A DNA stretch of 29,917 nt from DATGKR01 sp035294565 (GCA_035294565.1 DATGKR010000179.1:1-29917), one strand, 5' to 3'. Positions 7,001 to 15,455 are shown, counted from the stretch's first letter. Made by a program: numbers and translations. The notes: generated by a model from the letters alone, not told the origin.

Positions 7001-8401
7001 TTGCCGGCCGGCTGGCGGCTCGAGCTCGACGCCGGCTGCCGCCGCCCACGGCGGGACGTGCTCATCGGGGGGACCCCGCCGCGGGTGGTGCGCCTCACCC
7101 CGGCCGGCGCCGACCTCGTGGAGGCCTGGGCGGAGGGCTCGCCACTGGGGGTCTCGCCGGCGCACAGGCGGCTGGCGACCCGACTCTGCGACGCCGGCCT
7201 GGCGAACCCCCGACCGGACGGGCCGGCACCCGGCTGCGTGGTCGTCGTCCCCCTGCGAGACGACCAGGCGGCCCTCGACCGCACGCTGGGGGCACTGGCA
7301 GGCCTGCCCGTGACCGTCGTCGACGACGGCTCCGCCCGACCGGCGACGGTCCCCCCATGGGCCGACGTCGTGCACCGGCCCGAGGCGGGCGGGCCCGCCG
7401 CCGCCAGGAACGAGGGAGCCCGGCGCGCCCCCCCCGGGGAGGTCGTCGTCTTCGTCGACGCCGGAACGGTCCCCGAGCCTGGGTGCATCGAGATCCTGCT
7501 CCGCCACTTCGGCGACGCCAGCGTCGCAGCGGTGGCCCCCCGGGTGCTGTGCAGGGTCGACCCGGGCACCGCTGCCGGCCTCGGCGCCTACGAGGCTGTC
7601 CGCTCGCCCCTCGACATGGGACCCCTCCCCGGGCTGGTGAGACCGGGCGGGCGGGTGCCGTACGTGCCGACGGCCCTGCTAGCGGTGCGCCGGTCGGCGC
7701 TCGAAGCGGCCGGGGGTTTCGACGAGTCGCTGCGCTACGGTGAGGACGTCGACCTGGTGTGGCGCCTGCACGGCGCCGGGTGGAGGGTGCGCTACGAGCC
7801 GGCGGCCTCGGCGACGCACCCCGCCCGTCCCGACGTGGCCGCCTGGGCCCGCCAGCGTGCTTGCTACGGAGGTTCCGCAGCCGCCCTGGCGGCTCGCCAC
7901 GGGGCGGCGGTGAGCCCCGCAGCGGTGTCACCTCGGAGTGCGGCGGCCTGGCTCCTGGCGGCGGCGGGCAGGCCGGTGGAGGGCCTATGCGTGGCCGCCG
8001 TCTCTTCGGCGGCACTCGCCCGGCGGGTGGGTCGCGACCGGGAGACGGCAGCCGAGCTGGTGCGGCTCGCCGCCTGGGGCCACCTCCATGCCGGCGCCGC
8101 CCTCGCCACCGCGGTGCGCCGAGCGTGGCTGCCCCCCGCGGCGGCGGCCGTTGCGGCCGTCCGGCGCGCCGGTGGTCGCAGGGCGGCGCGGGCCTCGACT
8201 GCGGCTCTCGGCGCCTGCCTCGCCGTCCCGCCCCTGGTCGACTGGGCCGCTAGGCGCCCCCGCCTCGACCCACTCAGCTGGGTTGCGTGGTTCCTTGCCG
8301 ACGACCTGGCTTACCAGGCCGGGCTCTGGGCCGGCGCGCTGCGGGCCCGTTCGGCGGCGCCGTTGATGCCGCGAACGTCGGGCGCTCGGCGCGGCCGCTG
8401 A
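7001..8401 (+). CDS. mftF: Mycofactocin glycosyltransferase MftF
   Basis: Family GT2-like glycosyltransferase that adds a glucan chain to mycofactocin intermediates; about 466 residues, as in mycobacterial MftF. The N-terminal MftF region is PAGWRLELD...LIGGTPPRVVRLTP (3-35). The GT-A domain runs from VVVVPLRDD through VTVVDDGS (D108, D109) and GGPAAARNEGA to YGEDVDLVWRL (E248, D249). The metal-binding DxD is replaced: residues 153-155 read DAG where DSD is usual in the family. Two hydrophobic stretches follow in the C-terminal third, suggesting membrane association. The start is uncertain: TTG at 7001 is the first canonical codon in frame after the SDR stop, but a CTG at 6950 overlaps that stop as CTGA. 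The last 128 nt overlap the convergent WS/DGAT gene. Confidence 0.88.
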   Translation: MPAGWRLELDAGCRRPRRDVLIGGTPPRVVRLTPAGADLVEAWAEGSPLGVSPAHRRLATRLCDAGLANPRPDGPAPGCVVVVPLRDDQAALDRTLGALAGLPVTVVDDGSARPATVPPWADVVHRPEAGGPAAARNEGARRAPPGEVVVFVDAGTVPEPGCIEILLRHFGDASVAAVAPRVLCRVDPGTAAGLGAYEAVRSPLDMGPLPGLVRPGGRVPYVPTALLAVRRSALEAAGGFDESLRYGEDVDLVWRLHGAGWRVRYEPAASATHPARPDVAAWARQRACYGGSAAALAARHGAAVSPAAVSPRSAAAWLLAAAGRPVEGLCVAAVSSAALARRVGRDRETAAELVRLAAWGHLHAGAALATAVRRAWLPPAAAAVAAVRRAGGRRAARASTAALGACLAVPPLVDWAARRPRLDPLSWVAWFLADDLAYQAGLWAGALRARSAAPLMPRTSGARRGR

Positions 8402-9749
8402 CCCCGCAGGCCGCCTCCAGGGCGACCAGCGACTCGTCGAGCATGCGCAGCAGGCGTTGCAGGTGCGGCACAGTGCGCCGGCAGCCGGTCAGGCCGAATT
8501 CGAGGCTGCCGGCGTAGCTGGTGACCGTGATGTTGAGCGCCTGGCCGTCGGTGGGGATCGAAAGCGGGTAGACGCCTTCCAGGCGCGCCCCGTTCCAGTA
8601 GAGAGGTTCGGCCGGTCCGGGGATGTTCGACACGACCAGGTTGTACGCCGGCCGCACGTAGCGGCCCACCACGGGGAGCAGGCCTGCGACCATCGGCGAG
8701 AGCAGGGCTGCGCTGGCCAGCGTGGCCTGAAGCGGCGACATCGAACGCAACGCCCTCTTCCCCGCGTCAGCGGACGAGTGGACTGCGTCGAGACGCTCCC
8801 CAGCGTCGCGCCGGTCCGTCGCCAGGGTGCAAAGGATGGCACCGACGGCGTTCCCGCCGATCTCCGACCCGGCCCGGCGGAGCGACACTGGCGTCATGGC
8901 CACCAGAGGGTCGTCGGGGAGGGCGTTCAGCGACTCCAGGTAGGACCGGAGAGCGCCGCCGCACATGGCGAGGAGGACATCGTTGAGGGTCGTGCCCGAA
9001 GCGCGTGCGACGCGGCGGACCCGCTCGAGCGGCCAACCCTGGGCGGCGAAGCGACGCGCGCCGGTGATCGGTCGGTTCAGGAGGCTCCGCGGCGCCGCCG
9101 GCGGCAAGCCGAACTGCGGGTCGAGCACGGCCCTGAACGCGCTGCGGGCTGCGATCGGCCCGAGGCCCGCCAGCTCGCGCACGGCGTCGGCGAGAGCCAA
9201 GCCCCCTCCGGCGGGCGACGCCGGGCGGGAAGGGGGCCGCCAGGCCCACGGCATGGGCATCCACCGGAGGTCGGGGTCGGTGCTCAACGTCTCGGCCAGG
9301 AGCCGCAAGGCGGACACCCCGTCCATGAGGGCGTGGTGGATCTTCGAGTAGACAGCGAACCTGCCGCCTTCCAGCCCCTCGATCAGGCAGGCCTCCCAGA
9401 GGGGCCGGTGCCGGTCGAGAAGGGCGCCGTGCAGCCTCGACGTCAGCTCGAGGAGCTCCCGGACACGCCCGGGCCGGGGAAGCCCGAAGCGGCCGACGTG
9501 GTACTCGAGGTCGACGTCGAGGTCGTCCTCCCACGACCACGCGCCGAAAGTGACGAGCGAGCGGCGCGCTCGACGGCGAAAGAGCGGCGCGACGACCGCC
9601 GGCCCCGTCACCTCCCGGTAGGTGGCCGCTATCCACCGCTCGTCCTCGCCGGGGGGCAGCCGGAACACTTGGAGCCCACCGACGTGCATCGGTTGTTCCC
9701 GGCGTTCACCGAGAAGGAACATGGCATCAGCGGGCTGCACGAGGGCCAC
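8274..9749 (-). CDS. WS/DGAT-type O-acyltransferase
   Basis: Bifunctional wax ester synthase/diacylglycerol acyltransferase family, 491 residues, using acyl-CoA to acylate alcohols or diacylglycerol for storage lipid. The catalytic motif HHxxxDG is H138-H139-A-L-M-D143-G144. It opens with MALVQPADAMFLLGE, the usual N-terminus; later family segments are NDVLLAMCGGALRSYL and VVSNIPGPAEPLYWNGARL. The GTG at 9749 overlaps the purB stop (TAGTG), so it is probably cotranscribed with purB, an odd pairing. The last 43 codons, beyond the conserved core, form a Pro/Arg-rich tail that overlaps mftF on the other strand. Confidence 0.93.
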   Translation of the reverse strand: MALVQPADAMFLLGERREQPMHVGGLQVFRLPPGEDERWIAATYREVTGPAVVAPLFRRRARRSLVTFGAWSWEDDLDVDLEYHVGRFGLPRPGRVRELLELTSRLHGALLDRHRPLWEACLIEGLEGGRFAVYSKIHHALMDGVSALRLLAETLSTDPDLRWMPMPWAWRPPSRPASPAGGGLALADAVRELAGLGPIAARSAFRAVLDPQFGLPPAAPRSLLNRPITGARRFAAQGWPLERVRRVARASGTTLNDVLLAMCGGALRSYLESLNALPDDPLVAMTPVSLRRAGSEIGGNAVGAILCTLATDRRDAGERLDAVHSSADAGKRALRSMSPLQATLASAALLSPMVAGLLPVVGRYVRPAYNLVVSNIPGPAEPLYWNGARLEGVYPLSIPTDGQALNITVTSYAGSLEFGLTGCRRTVPHLQRLLRMLDESLVALEAACGVSGRAERPTFAASTAPPNGPAARRPRARPGKPGRRQGTTQPS

Positions 9750-11149
9750 TAGCGGTCCCGGTCCCCGCTCGCTGGGCGCGACGGCTCGCCCTTTTTCCCG
9801 AGGAGGACCAGCTCGGCGGCCAACCCGGTGTAGGTCGAGGGAGTCAGCCGGCACAGCGCGTCGGCGGCCTGCTGGGGCAGGCCGAGCCCGCCGATGAAGG
9901 CTCTGAGCTCGGCGGCACCAACCTCCCGGCCCCGGGTCAGCTCCTTCAGTCGCTCGTACGGCTCGGGCAGGCCGTGACGCCGCATGACCGTCTGCACCGC
10001 CTCGGCGAGAACCTCCCACTGGGAGTCGAGCGCCGCCGCCATCGCTTCAGGCGCCGGCGCAACCCTGGCGAGGCCCCGACGGGCCGAGGAGATCGCCAGA
10101 CCAGAGTGGGCGACCGCCACCCCCACGTTCCGCAACGCCGAGGAGTCGGAAAGGTCCCGCTGCATGCGAGAAATAGGCAGTTTAGAAGACAAATGTCGGA
10201 GCAACGCAGTCGAGACGCCTGCGTTGGCCTCGGCGTTCTCGAAGTCGATCGGATTGACCTTGTGGGGCATCGTCGAGGAGCCCACCTCGCCCTCCACCGG
10301 CCGCTGGGCGAGCAGGGAGCGGCTCGTGTACTCCCACATGTCGCGGCAGAAGTCGATGAGCACGGTGTTGAAGCGCGCCACGGCGTCGAAGACCTCGGCG
10401 AGGGTGTCGTGGGGCTCTATCTGGGTGGTCAGGGGGTTCCACGCGAAGCCGAATGACTCGACGAACCGCTTCGACACGACGACCCAGTCCACCTCGGGGT
10501 AGGCGGCGACGTGGGCGGCGAAAGTCCCCACCGCACCGTTGAACTTGCCGGTCAGCTCGGTCGACGCGACAGCGCTCGCGTGACGGCCGAGGCGCTGGGC
10601 GAAGACGGCGAGCTCCTTTCCCAGCGTGGTCGGCGACGCCGGCTGGCCGTGGGTGTGGCTCGGCATCGGCAGCGACGCGTGCTCGACCGCGAGCCGCCAC
10701 AGCTCGTCGACCAGGCCCCACGCGTCGGGCAGCCACAGCTCTCGGAGGCCCGCGTCGAGCATCAAGGCGTAGGCGAGGTTGTTGACATCTTCGGAGGTGC
10801 ACCCAAAGTGCACGAACTCGGCGGACGAGCCGAGCCCGATCCCCGACAGCCGTTCCTTCAGGTGGTACTCGACGGCTTTGACGTCGTGGTTGATCCGCCG
10901 TTCGACCTGCTTGATCCGCTCCACGTCCGCCGGCCCGAAGTCCTCCACCCACCGGCGGATCACCGCCTCGGTACCCGGATCGACAGGGGGCAGTTCGGTG
11001 ACCTCGGGAAGCGAGGCGAGGGTGAGGAACCACTCCACCTCCACCTGCATGCGCCGCCGGAAGAGCGCCTCCTCGGAGAAGAGGCGGGCATAGGGCGCCG
11101 CCTGCGCGGCGTAGCGGCCGTCTAGAGGCGAGATCGCCCCGGTGCTCAC
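9749..11149 (-). CDS. purB: Adenylosuccinate lyase
   Basis: Cleaves SAICAR and adenylosuccinate in purine synthesis, releasing fumarate; cytosolic homotetramer of the fumarase superfamily. At about 466 residues it is the longer, Escherichia coli-like type (TGAISPLDGRYAAQ...INHDVKAVEY). The signature GSSTMPHKVNPIDFENAEAN holds the catalytic loop, and FGCTSEDVNNLAY is also conserved. A GTG at 11158 is three codons upstream, but the -10 box TAGGGT (11162-11157) overlaps it and lies 7 nt before GTG 11149, so 11149 is preferred. Codons over about 10168-10200 are unusually AT-rich for this gene (segment RHLSSKLPIS). The stop overlaps the WS/DGAT start. Divergent from murJ. Confidence 0.95.
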   Translation of the reverse strand: MSTGAISPLDGRYAAQAAPYARLFSEEALFRRRMQVEVEWFLTLASLPEVTELPPVDPGTEAVIRRWVEDFGPADVERIKQVERRINHDVKAVEYHLKERLSGIGLGSSAEFVHFGCTSEDVNNLAYALMLDAGLRELWLPDAWGLVDELWRLAVEHASLPMPSHTHGQPASPTTLGKELAVFAQRLGRHASAVASTELTGKFNGAVGTFAAHVAAYPEVDWVVVSKRFVESFGFAWNPLTTQIEPHDTLAEVFDAVARFNTVLIDFCRDMWEYTSRSLLAQRPVEGEVGSSTMPHKVNPIDFENAEANAGVSTALLRHLSSKLPISRMQRDLSDSSALRNVGVAVAHSGLAISSARRGLARVAPAPEAMAAALDSQWEVLAEAVQTVMRRHGLPEPYERLKELTRGREVGAAELRAFIGGLGLPQQAADALCRLTPSTYTGLAAELVLLGKKGEPSRPASGDRDR

Positions 11150-11156
11150 GGATGGC

Positions 11157-11162
11157 ACCCTA
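11157..11162 (-). promoter_or_regulatory. Putative -10 box of purB (decides the start)
   Basis: TAGGGT on the minus strand (11162 to 11157), 7 nt before GTG 11149. It overlaps the upstream GTG 11158, which would therefore lie outside the transcript. Confidence 0.45.
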
Positions 11163-11213
11163 CCCGCAGAGGCGGCACTGGACCGCCGGCGACCCCTGGT
11201 ACAGCATGTGACG

Positions 11214-13064
11214 ATGGGTCGACCCGGCGACTTCTACGACCAGGACGCCGACGAGCCGGCCCCGTCCGCTCCCCGCCGCCGCGGGCGCCCCGCTCTCTAC
11301 GACCAGGACTCACCCTCCCCGCCTCCGTTCGCCGCGGGGAAGACGCCCCCCCTGGTCATCACCTCCCGGCCCGTTCCGCTGAGCGCGCCGGGTCCCTTCG
11401 GCGCACCGCCGGACCCGCCGTCTCCCCCGCTGGCGACGCGGCCCCGACCCGGCCCGCAGCCGCCCAGCACGGGCAGGGCCACAGCGATCCTCGCCGGCGG
11501 AACCTTCGCTTCGCGCCTGACCGGGTTCCTCCGGGTGCTGGCCATTGGCTACGTGCTCGGCGTCAGCTCCCTCTCCGACGCGTTCAACTACGCCAACGGA
11601 ATACCAAACATCGTCTACGACCTCCTCCTCGGGGGGATCCTCTCCGCCACGCTCATACCGGTGTTCGTCGAGCAGCTCGCCGGCGACGACCGCGACGAGT
11701 CGGTGTCGGCCGTGCTCACTGCGATCGGCGCCGCCCTGGTCGCAGCCAGCGCCCTCCTGTGGCTCGTCGCCCCCTGGGTGATCCGCTTCTACCTCGTCCT
11801 CAACTCTTCGTCAACGGCCCCCCCCGAGCGGGCGCTGGCAACCACCCTGCTCAGATGGTTCTCGCCCCAGGTGTTCTTCCTGGGTGCGACCGTCGCCAGC
11901 ACGGCCCTTCTGAACGCGCGGAGGAGGTTCGCCGCCGCGGCGGTGTCGCCCGTTGTCAACAACCTGATAGCCATCGCCGCCCTGATCGCCACGAAGGTCG
12001 TCGCCGACCGCATTCTGGCGAGCAAGGCGACCCCTGCTAGCCTGATCTCCAGCTTCGCCCGTGACGAGAAGGCGGTGATAGTCCTCGGGGCGGGGACGAC
12101 CGTCGGCTACGCGGCGCAGCTGCTCGTCCAGCTGCCGTCGATGCGCCACCTGGGCGTGCGGGTCCGGGCCTGCTGGAACCCGAGGCATCCCGCCGTCAGG
12201 CGCGTCGCCAACCTGTCGAGCTGGCTGATCGGCGTGGTCATCACCAACCAGGCGTCCCTCGCCCTGGTCATGGTGCTCGCGGGGCGTGTCAACGGAGGAG
12301 TCACCGCCTACCAGTTCGCCTACCAGTTCTTCCAACTCCCCTACGCCTTGATCGCCGTTTCAGTGGCGTCGGCGATCATGCCCGACCTGGCGGAACGCTG
12401 GACGGCAGGGGACCGGACCGGCTTCGAGCGCCAGTTCGTCATCGGGCTGCGCACGACCCTGGCCCTCGTCATCCCCGTCGCGCTCGTTTACATGGCTGTG
12501 GCCCAGCCGTTCATCCAGTTGGCGATCCACCACGGCCGCGTGACGCAGTCGGGGGCTCACCTAGTCAGCGCCAGCCTCGTGCTCTTCGCGGCGGGCCTTC
12601 CCGGCTTCAGCGCCTACTTCCTTTTGATGCGAGCCTTCCAGGCGATGCAGGACGCACGAGGCATGTTCTGGGTGTACGCGGTGGAGAACGGGCTGACGGT
12701 GGTGGCCGCGCTGATCCTCGAACCGCTGCTGGGCATACCCGGCCTGGCGCTGGCCTGGGTCGGCCCCTACACGGTGACAGCCGTCTACGCGGCGGTCCGC
12801 CTGCGGCCGGCGGCGGGGGCGCTCGGGGGGTGGCTCACCATCCGTTCCTTGATCCGTGTCGTCATCGCCAGCGTCTTCGCTGGGGCGGCTGCGGTGGCCG
12901 TGGGGCTCCCGTTCCCGAGCCGCGCAGGCGACGCCATCTTGGTGGCCCGACTGGCAGCGCAGGTCGGGGCCGCCGGCGCTGTCTACGCCTACGCCGCCCA
13001 CGCCCTCGGCATCCGAGAGTTCAGGCCGATGCTGCGGGCTGTACGGCGGATCGCCGGGGGATGA
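11214..13064 (+). CDS. murJ: Lipid II flippase MurJ
   Basis: Polytopic membrane protein of the MOP superfamily that flips lipid II across the membrane for peptidoglycan synthesis; 616 residues. Residues 1-80 are a hydrophilic, Pro-rich cytoplasmic extension containing the repeated motif YDQD. The first membrane segment holds TFASRLTGFLRVLAIGYVLG, followed by DAFNYANGIPNIVYDLLLGGILSA, the family hallmark. About 14 hydrophobic segments continue to the C-terminus; QFAYQFFQLPYALIAVSVASAIMPDL is also typical. The ATG at 11214 is the only good start outside purB. A weak -10-like TACAGC ends 8 nt before it. The actinobacterial Pro-rich N-terminus is probably a docking region, but no partner is visible here. 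Confidence 0.94.
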   Translation: MGRPGDFYDQDADEPAPSAPRRRGRPALYDQDSPSPPPFAAGKTPPLVITSRPVPLSAPGPFGAPPDPPSPPLATRPRPGPQPPSTGRATAILAGGTFASRLTGFLRVLAIGYVLGVSSLSDAFNYANGIPNIVYDLLLGGILSATLIPVFVEQLAGDDRDESVSAVLTAIGAALVAASALLWLVAPWVIRFYLVLNSSSTAPPERALATTLLRWFSPQVFFLGATVASTALLNARRRFAAAAVSPVVNNLIAIAALIATKVVADRILASKATPASLISSFARDEKAVIVLGAGTTVGYAAQLLVQLPSMRHLGVRVRACWNPRHPAVRRVANLSSWLIGVVITNQASLALVMVLAGRVNGGVTAYQFAYQFFQLPYALIAVSVASAIMPDLAERWTAGDRTGFERQFVIGLRTTLALVIPVALVYMAVAQPFIQLAIHHGRVTQSGAHLVSASLVLFAAGLPGFSAYFLLMRAFQAMQDARGMFWVYAVENGLTVVAALILEPLLGIPGLALAWVGPYTVTAVYAAVRLRPAAGALGGWLTIRSLIRVVIASVFAGAAAVAVGLPFPSRAGDAILVARLAAQVGAAGAVYAYAAHALGIREFRPMLRAVRRIAGG

Positions 13065-13081
13065 CGCCGGATCGCCGGGCG

Positions 13082-13141
13082 GGTTTGCGCTGGGCCGGTT
13101 TGCGCTGGGCCGGTTTGCGCTGGGCCGGTTTACGCCGGGCT
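13082..13141 (+). repeat. 15-bp tandem repeat array downstream of murJ
   Basis: Four consecutive units of GGTTTGCGCTGGGCC. The first three (13082-13096, 13097-13111, 13112-13126) are identical and the fourth has three changes. It starts 17 nt after the murJ stop in a convergent intergenic gap. Downstream, 13148-13205 carries two copies of GGAGACTCCCGC. No gene or ribosome binding site accompanies it. Confidence 0.9.
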
Positions 13142-13240
13142 TTCCGCTGGGAGACTCCCGCCGCTCTGCTCCCGCTCGGAGACTCCCGCTCGCCTCCCGC
13201 TGAGGAATCGGGCACTGTCCCAAGGAAAGTAGCGCACATT

Positions 13241-13363
13241 ATTTGCCAAACAGTCCAGAGCATTGCCTTCGGAAGCGGTCGTGTGGACTTTTAGGGCGAA
13301 TATTTGACCCTAAGTGTCCACAGCCGGCCTCCGGCACCAGAGGCTCTGGACACTTTGGCAAAT
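13241..13363. repeat. 123-bp nested inverted repeat (MITE-like or large hairpin)
   Basis: Outer arms 13241-13261 and 13343-13363 match as reverse complements at 19 of 21 positions. Inner arms 13282-13296 and 13308-13322 match at 13 of 15, around an 11-nt AT-rich loop. The sequence between the arms also pairs partly. It is noticeably more AT-rich than its surroundings, contains no ORF, and lies about 180-200 nt from both flanking genes. A short non-autonomous mobile element is one reading and a structured RNA another. No target-site duplication was found. Confidence 0.8.
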
Positions 13364-13561
13364 CCCCCGACGCACGCCGCTCCCCCGGCCCAGCCCACGA
13401 GCCCACCAGGCACGCACGCCGCTCCCCCGGCCCCCGGCCCAGCCCGCGGCTCCCCCGGGCCAGCGCACGACTCCAGTAGGCAGGCCGGCCTCACCCCCCA
13501 AGCCAGCAGCCACAGCCGCCGCGCCGCCCTCCTCGCCACTACTGGGACGGCAACCCCGGCC
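13364..13561. other. C-rich intergenic DNA with a 21-bp direct repeat
   Basis: No gene is seen. The 21 bp at 13371-13391 recur exactly at 13413-13433, and a further partial copy follows near 13446. The stretch lies downstream of the rnhA stop. Confidence 0.6.
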
Positions 13562-14020
13562 TCAACCCTCCCTCCCCTGCTGGGCGAGGCACGCCTCCAC
13601 CGCCAGGCGGTCCACGAGGTCGTTCATCGGGTCGGTTCCATGCCCTTTGACCCACTGGAAACGCAGCCGTCCCGGTGACGCCACATAGGCCTCCACGAGG
13701 GGCTCCCACAGGTCCCGGTTAGCCACAGGCTTGCCCTGGCTGTTCCTCCACGATCGGGCGATCCACCGCTCCCACCACCGGTCGCGAAAACAGTTCACCA
13801 CGTAGGTCGAGTCGCTCATCACTTCCAACGGGCCTGGCAGCGACCGGACCGCCTCCAGCACCGCGGTGATCTCCATCCGCTGGTTGGTGGTGAGCCGCTC
13901 GGCACCGCTGCGGAACCGTCCTCCGGGCACCGCCCAGGCCCATCCGCCAGGCCCCGGGTTGCCCGAGCAGGCGCCATCGGTGTACACCACGGTGCGCTCC
14001 GATCCGGCATGTGTCATCAC
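13562..14020 (-). CDS. rnhA: Ribonuclease HI
   Basis: Degrades the RNA strand of RNA-DNA hybrids during replication and repair. The 152 residues are the size of bacterial RNase HI. Catalytic acids are D15 (VVYTDGACSGNPGPGGWAW), E50 (NQRMEITAV), D70 (VMSDSTYVV) and D137 (NDLVDRLA), with the loop histidine H127 in WVKGHGTD. The start is GTG 14020 or the adjacent ATG 14017; neither has a clear ribosome binding site. It lies downstream of the MFS gene on the same strand, separated by 172 bp that hold a tandem duplication, and its 3' side faces the repeat-rich gap after murJ. Confidence 0.95.
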   Translation of the reverse strand: MMTHAGSERTVVYTDGACSGNPGPGGWAWAVPGGRFRSGAERLTTNQRMEITAVLEAVRSLPGPLEVMSDSTYVVNCFRDRWWERWIARSWRNSQGKPVANRDLWEPLVEAYVASPGRLRFQWVKGHGTDPMNDLVDRLAVEACLAQQGREG

Positions 14021-14040
14021 CCAAGCATGGCCGAGGGAAG

Positions 14041-14155
14041 CCCACGGCCGACACGACCCCCCACAGCGTCAGCCCCGGTCCCGCCCGGAAACCCGAACCC
14101 CACGGCCGACACGACCCCCCACAGCGTCAGCCCCGGTCCCGCCCGAAAACCCGAC
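14041..14155. repeat. 58-bp tandem duplication
   Basis: Two adjacent copies with a period of 58 bp, beginning at 14041 and 14099 and differing at about two positions. They fill most of the gap between the MFS gene and rnhA. No ORF with a ribosome binding site is associated. Confidence 0.85.
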
Positions 14156-14192
14156 CCCCACGACGCGACCGACGCGTCGCCGGCACCGAGCC

Positions 14193-15455
14193 TCACGACG
14201 GGATAGGCGCGCCCACACCGCCCGCCGCCCCGCCGCCGCCCGCCGCTGCGGCCGCGTCGGCCCGGTAGGGCCTCACCGCGGCGAGCAGCAGCAGGGCGGC
14301 GGCGGCGAGCGGCACGAGCATCACCGCGAAGGCGTCCCTCAGGGCCGTCCCGTTCGAGTGCCCGCCGAACGTGGTGGCCACCAGGCCGAAGGTGGCCGGG
14401 CCGAGGGCGCTGCTGCCGAGCAGCAACAGGCCACGGGCCGCCTCGGCTCGCCCCCTCATAGCTGGCGGGACGATGTCGACCCGCACGGCGTCGAGACACG
14501 GGCCGGCACCGCCCAACACGGTGGCCCCGGCGAAGAGGAACAGGCCGGCCTCGACGACCGAGGAGCTGAGCAGGGCGCCACCGAACGCGCACGTCGCGGC
14601 CAGCTGGCAGGTCGTGGCCACAGCCAGGCGGCGGCCTCCCCCACCCGATCGTGCGAGGCGGTCCCCGACCCGCCCGCCGGCCAGCACGCCGGCGATGACC
14701 CCGGCGGCGAGGGCGGGGGCGAGGGCGTCGACCGTCGCGTTGGACATGTGGTAGCGCTCGGAGATGAAGAGGACGGCGAAGGATGCGGCGCCGGCGTAGA
14801 AGAAGTTCCCTATGGAGTCGGCGGCGAGGACGACCACGTTGGTGCGGATCGAAACCAGCAGGCGGAGTACTGCGAGAACGGGCACGCCCGACGGTCCCCG
14901 CCTCGGAGGTTCGTGCAGCCGAGACGTCGCCACGGCGAGGGCGATGCCGGCGAGAGCGAGAAACCAGAACAGCCACTGCCAGTCGAAGAACCGCACCGCA
15001 ATCGCACCCAGCAAGAAGCAGGCGGCGGTGCCCGCGGCCTGCCCCGCGTCGAGGTTGGCGAGCGCCCGGCCGCGTACCTCCGGCTCGTAGAGATCCCCGG
15101 CCAGCGAGACGGCCAGGGGCCGGGCGACGGTCGCCACCGCCCCGCTGACGACGCGCCCCACGGCGAGCAGCAAGAGGCCGCGCGCGAAGCCGACCAGCCC
15201 CAGACCCAGACTCCACAGGATGGCCGCGACGGTTATGACGGTGACGCGGTGGCGGCGATCGACCAGGGAGCCGGCGGGAAGTGCTGCGAGGGCGCCGGCG
15301 ATCGCCGCCATCGACGCCAGGAAGCCGAGCCCGGCGTCGCCTATGTGCAGGCTCGAGCGCAGCGACGGCGCGACAACGCCCACCGTCGCGGCATCCGCCT
15401 TCGCCAGCCCGACGACGGCCGCGATGGTCAGCCCCTGGCGGCGGGCGCGAGTCAC
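14193..15455 (-). CDS. Major facilitator superfamily transporter
   Basis: Inner-membrane transporter of 420 residues with about 12 hydrophobic segments, the usual MFS size. The loop between helices 2 and 3 has AGSLVDRRHRVTV, a variant of the MFS GxLaDrxGrr motif, and GGRVGDRLAR is the equivalent in the second half. GRVVSGAVATVARPLAVSLAGDL is typical of helices 4-5. The C-terminal 25 residues are Ala/Gly-rich and low in complexity. The substrate cannot be predicted; the overall look is of a drug/metabolite efflux or sugar-phosphate-like carrier. Start GTG 15455 is chosen because the hydrophobic first helix follows directly; no clear Shine-Dalgarno. Divergent from aceE across 121 bp that contain a palindromic operator. 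Confidence 0.88.
   Translation of the reverse strand: MTRARRQGLTIAAVVGLAKADAATVGVVAPSLRSSLHIGDAGLGFLASMAAIAGALAALPAGSLVDRRHRVTVITVAAILWSLGLGLVGFARGLLLLAVGRVVSGAVATVARPLAVSLAGDLYEPEVRGRALANLDAGQAAGTAACFLLGAIAVRFFDWQWLFWFLALAGIALAVATSRLHEPPRRGPSGVPVLAVLRLLVSIRTNVVVLAADSIGNFFYAGAASFAVLFISERYHMSNATVDALAPALAAGVIAGVLAGGRVGDRLARSGGGGRRLAVATTCQLAATCAFGGALLSSSVVEAGLFLFAGATVLGGAGPCLDAVRVDIVPPAMRGRAEAARGLLLLGSSALGPATFGLVATTFGGHSNGTALRDAFAVMLVPLAAAALLLLAAVRPYRADAAAAAGGGGAAGGVGAPIPS

Noticed and set aside
13082..13141. CRISPR array
   Set aside because: Units are contiguous 15-bp repeats without spacers, and no cas genes are present. The same applies to 22621-22691.
13241..13363. Intact insertion sequence
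   Set aside because: The element is only 123 bp, has no transposase ORF and shows no target-site duplication.
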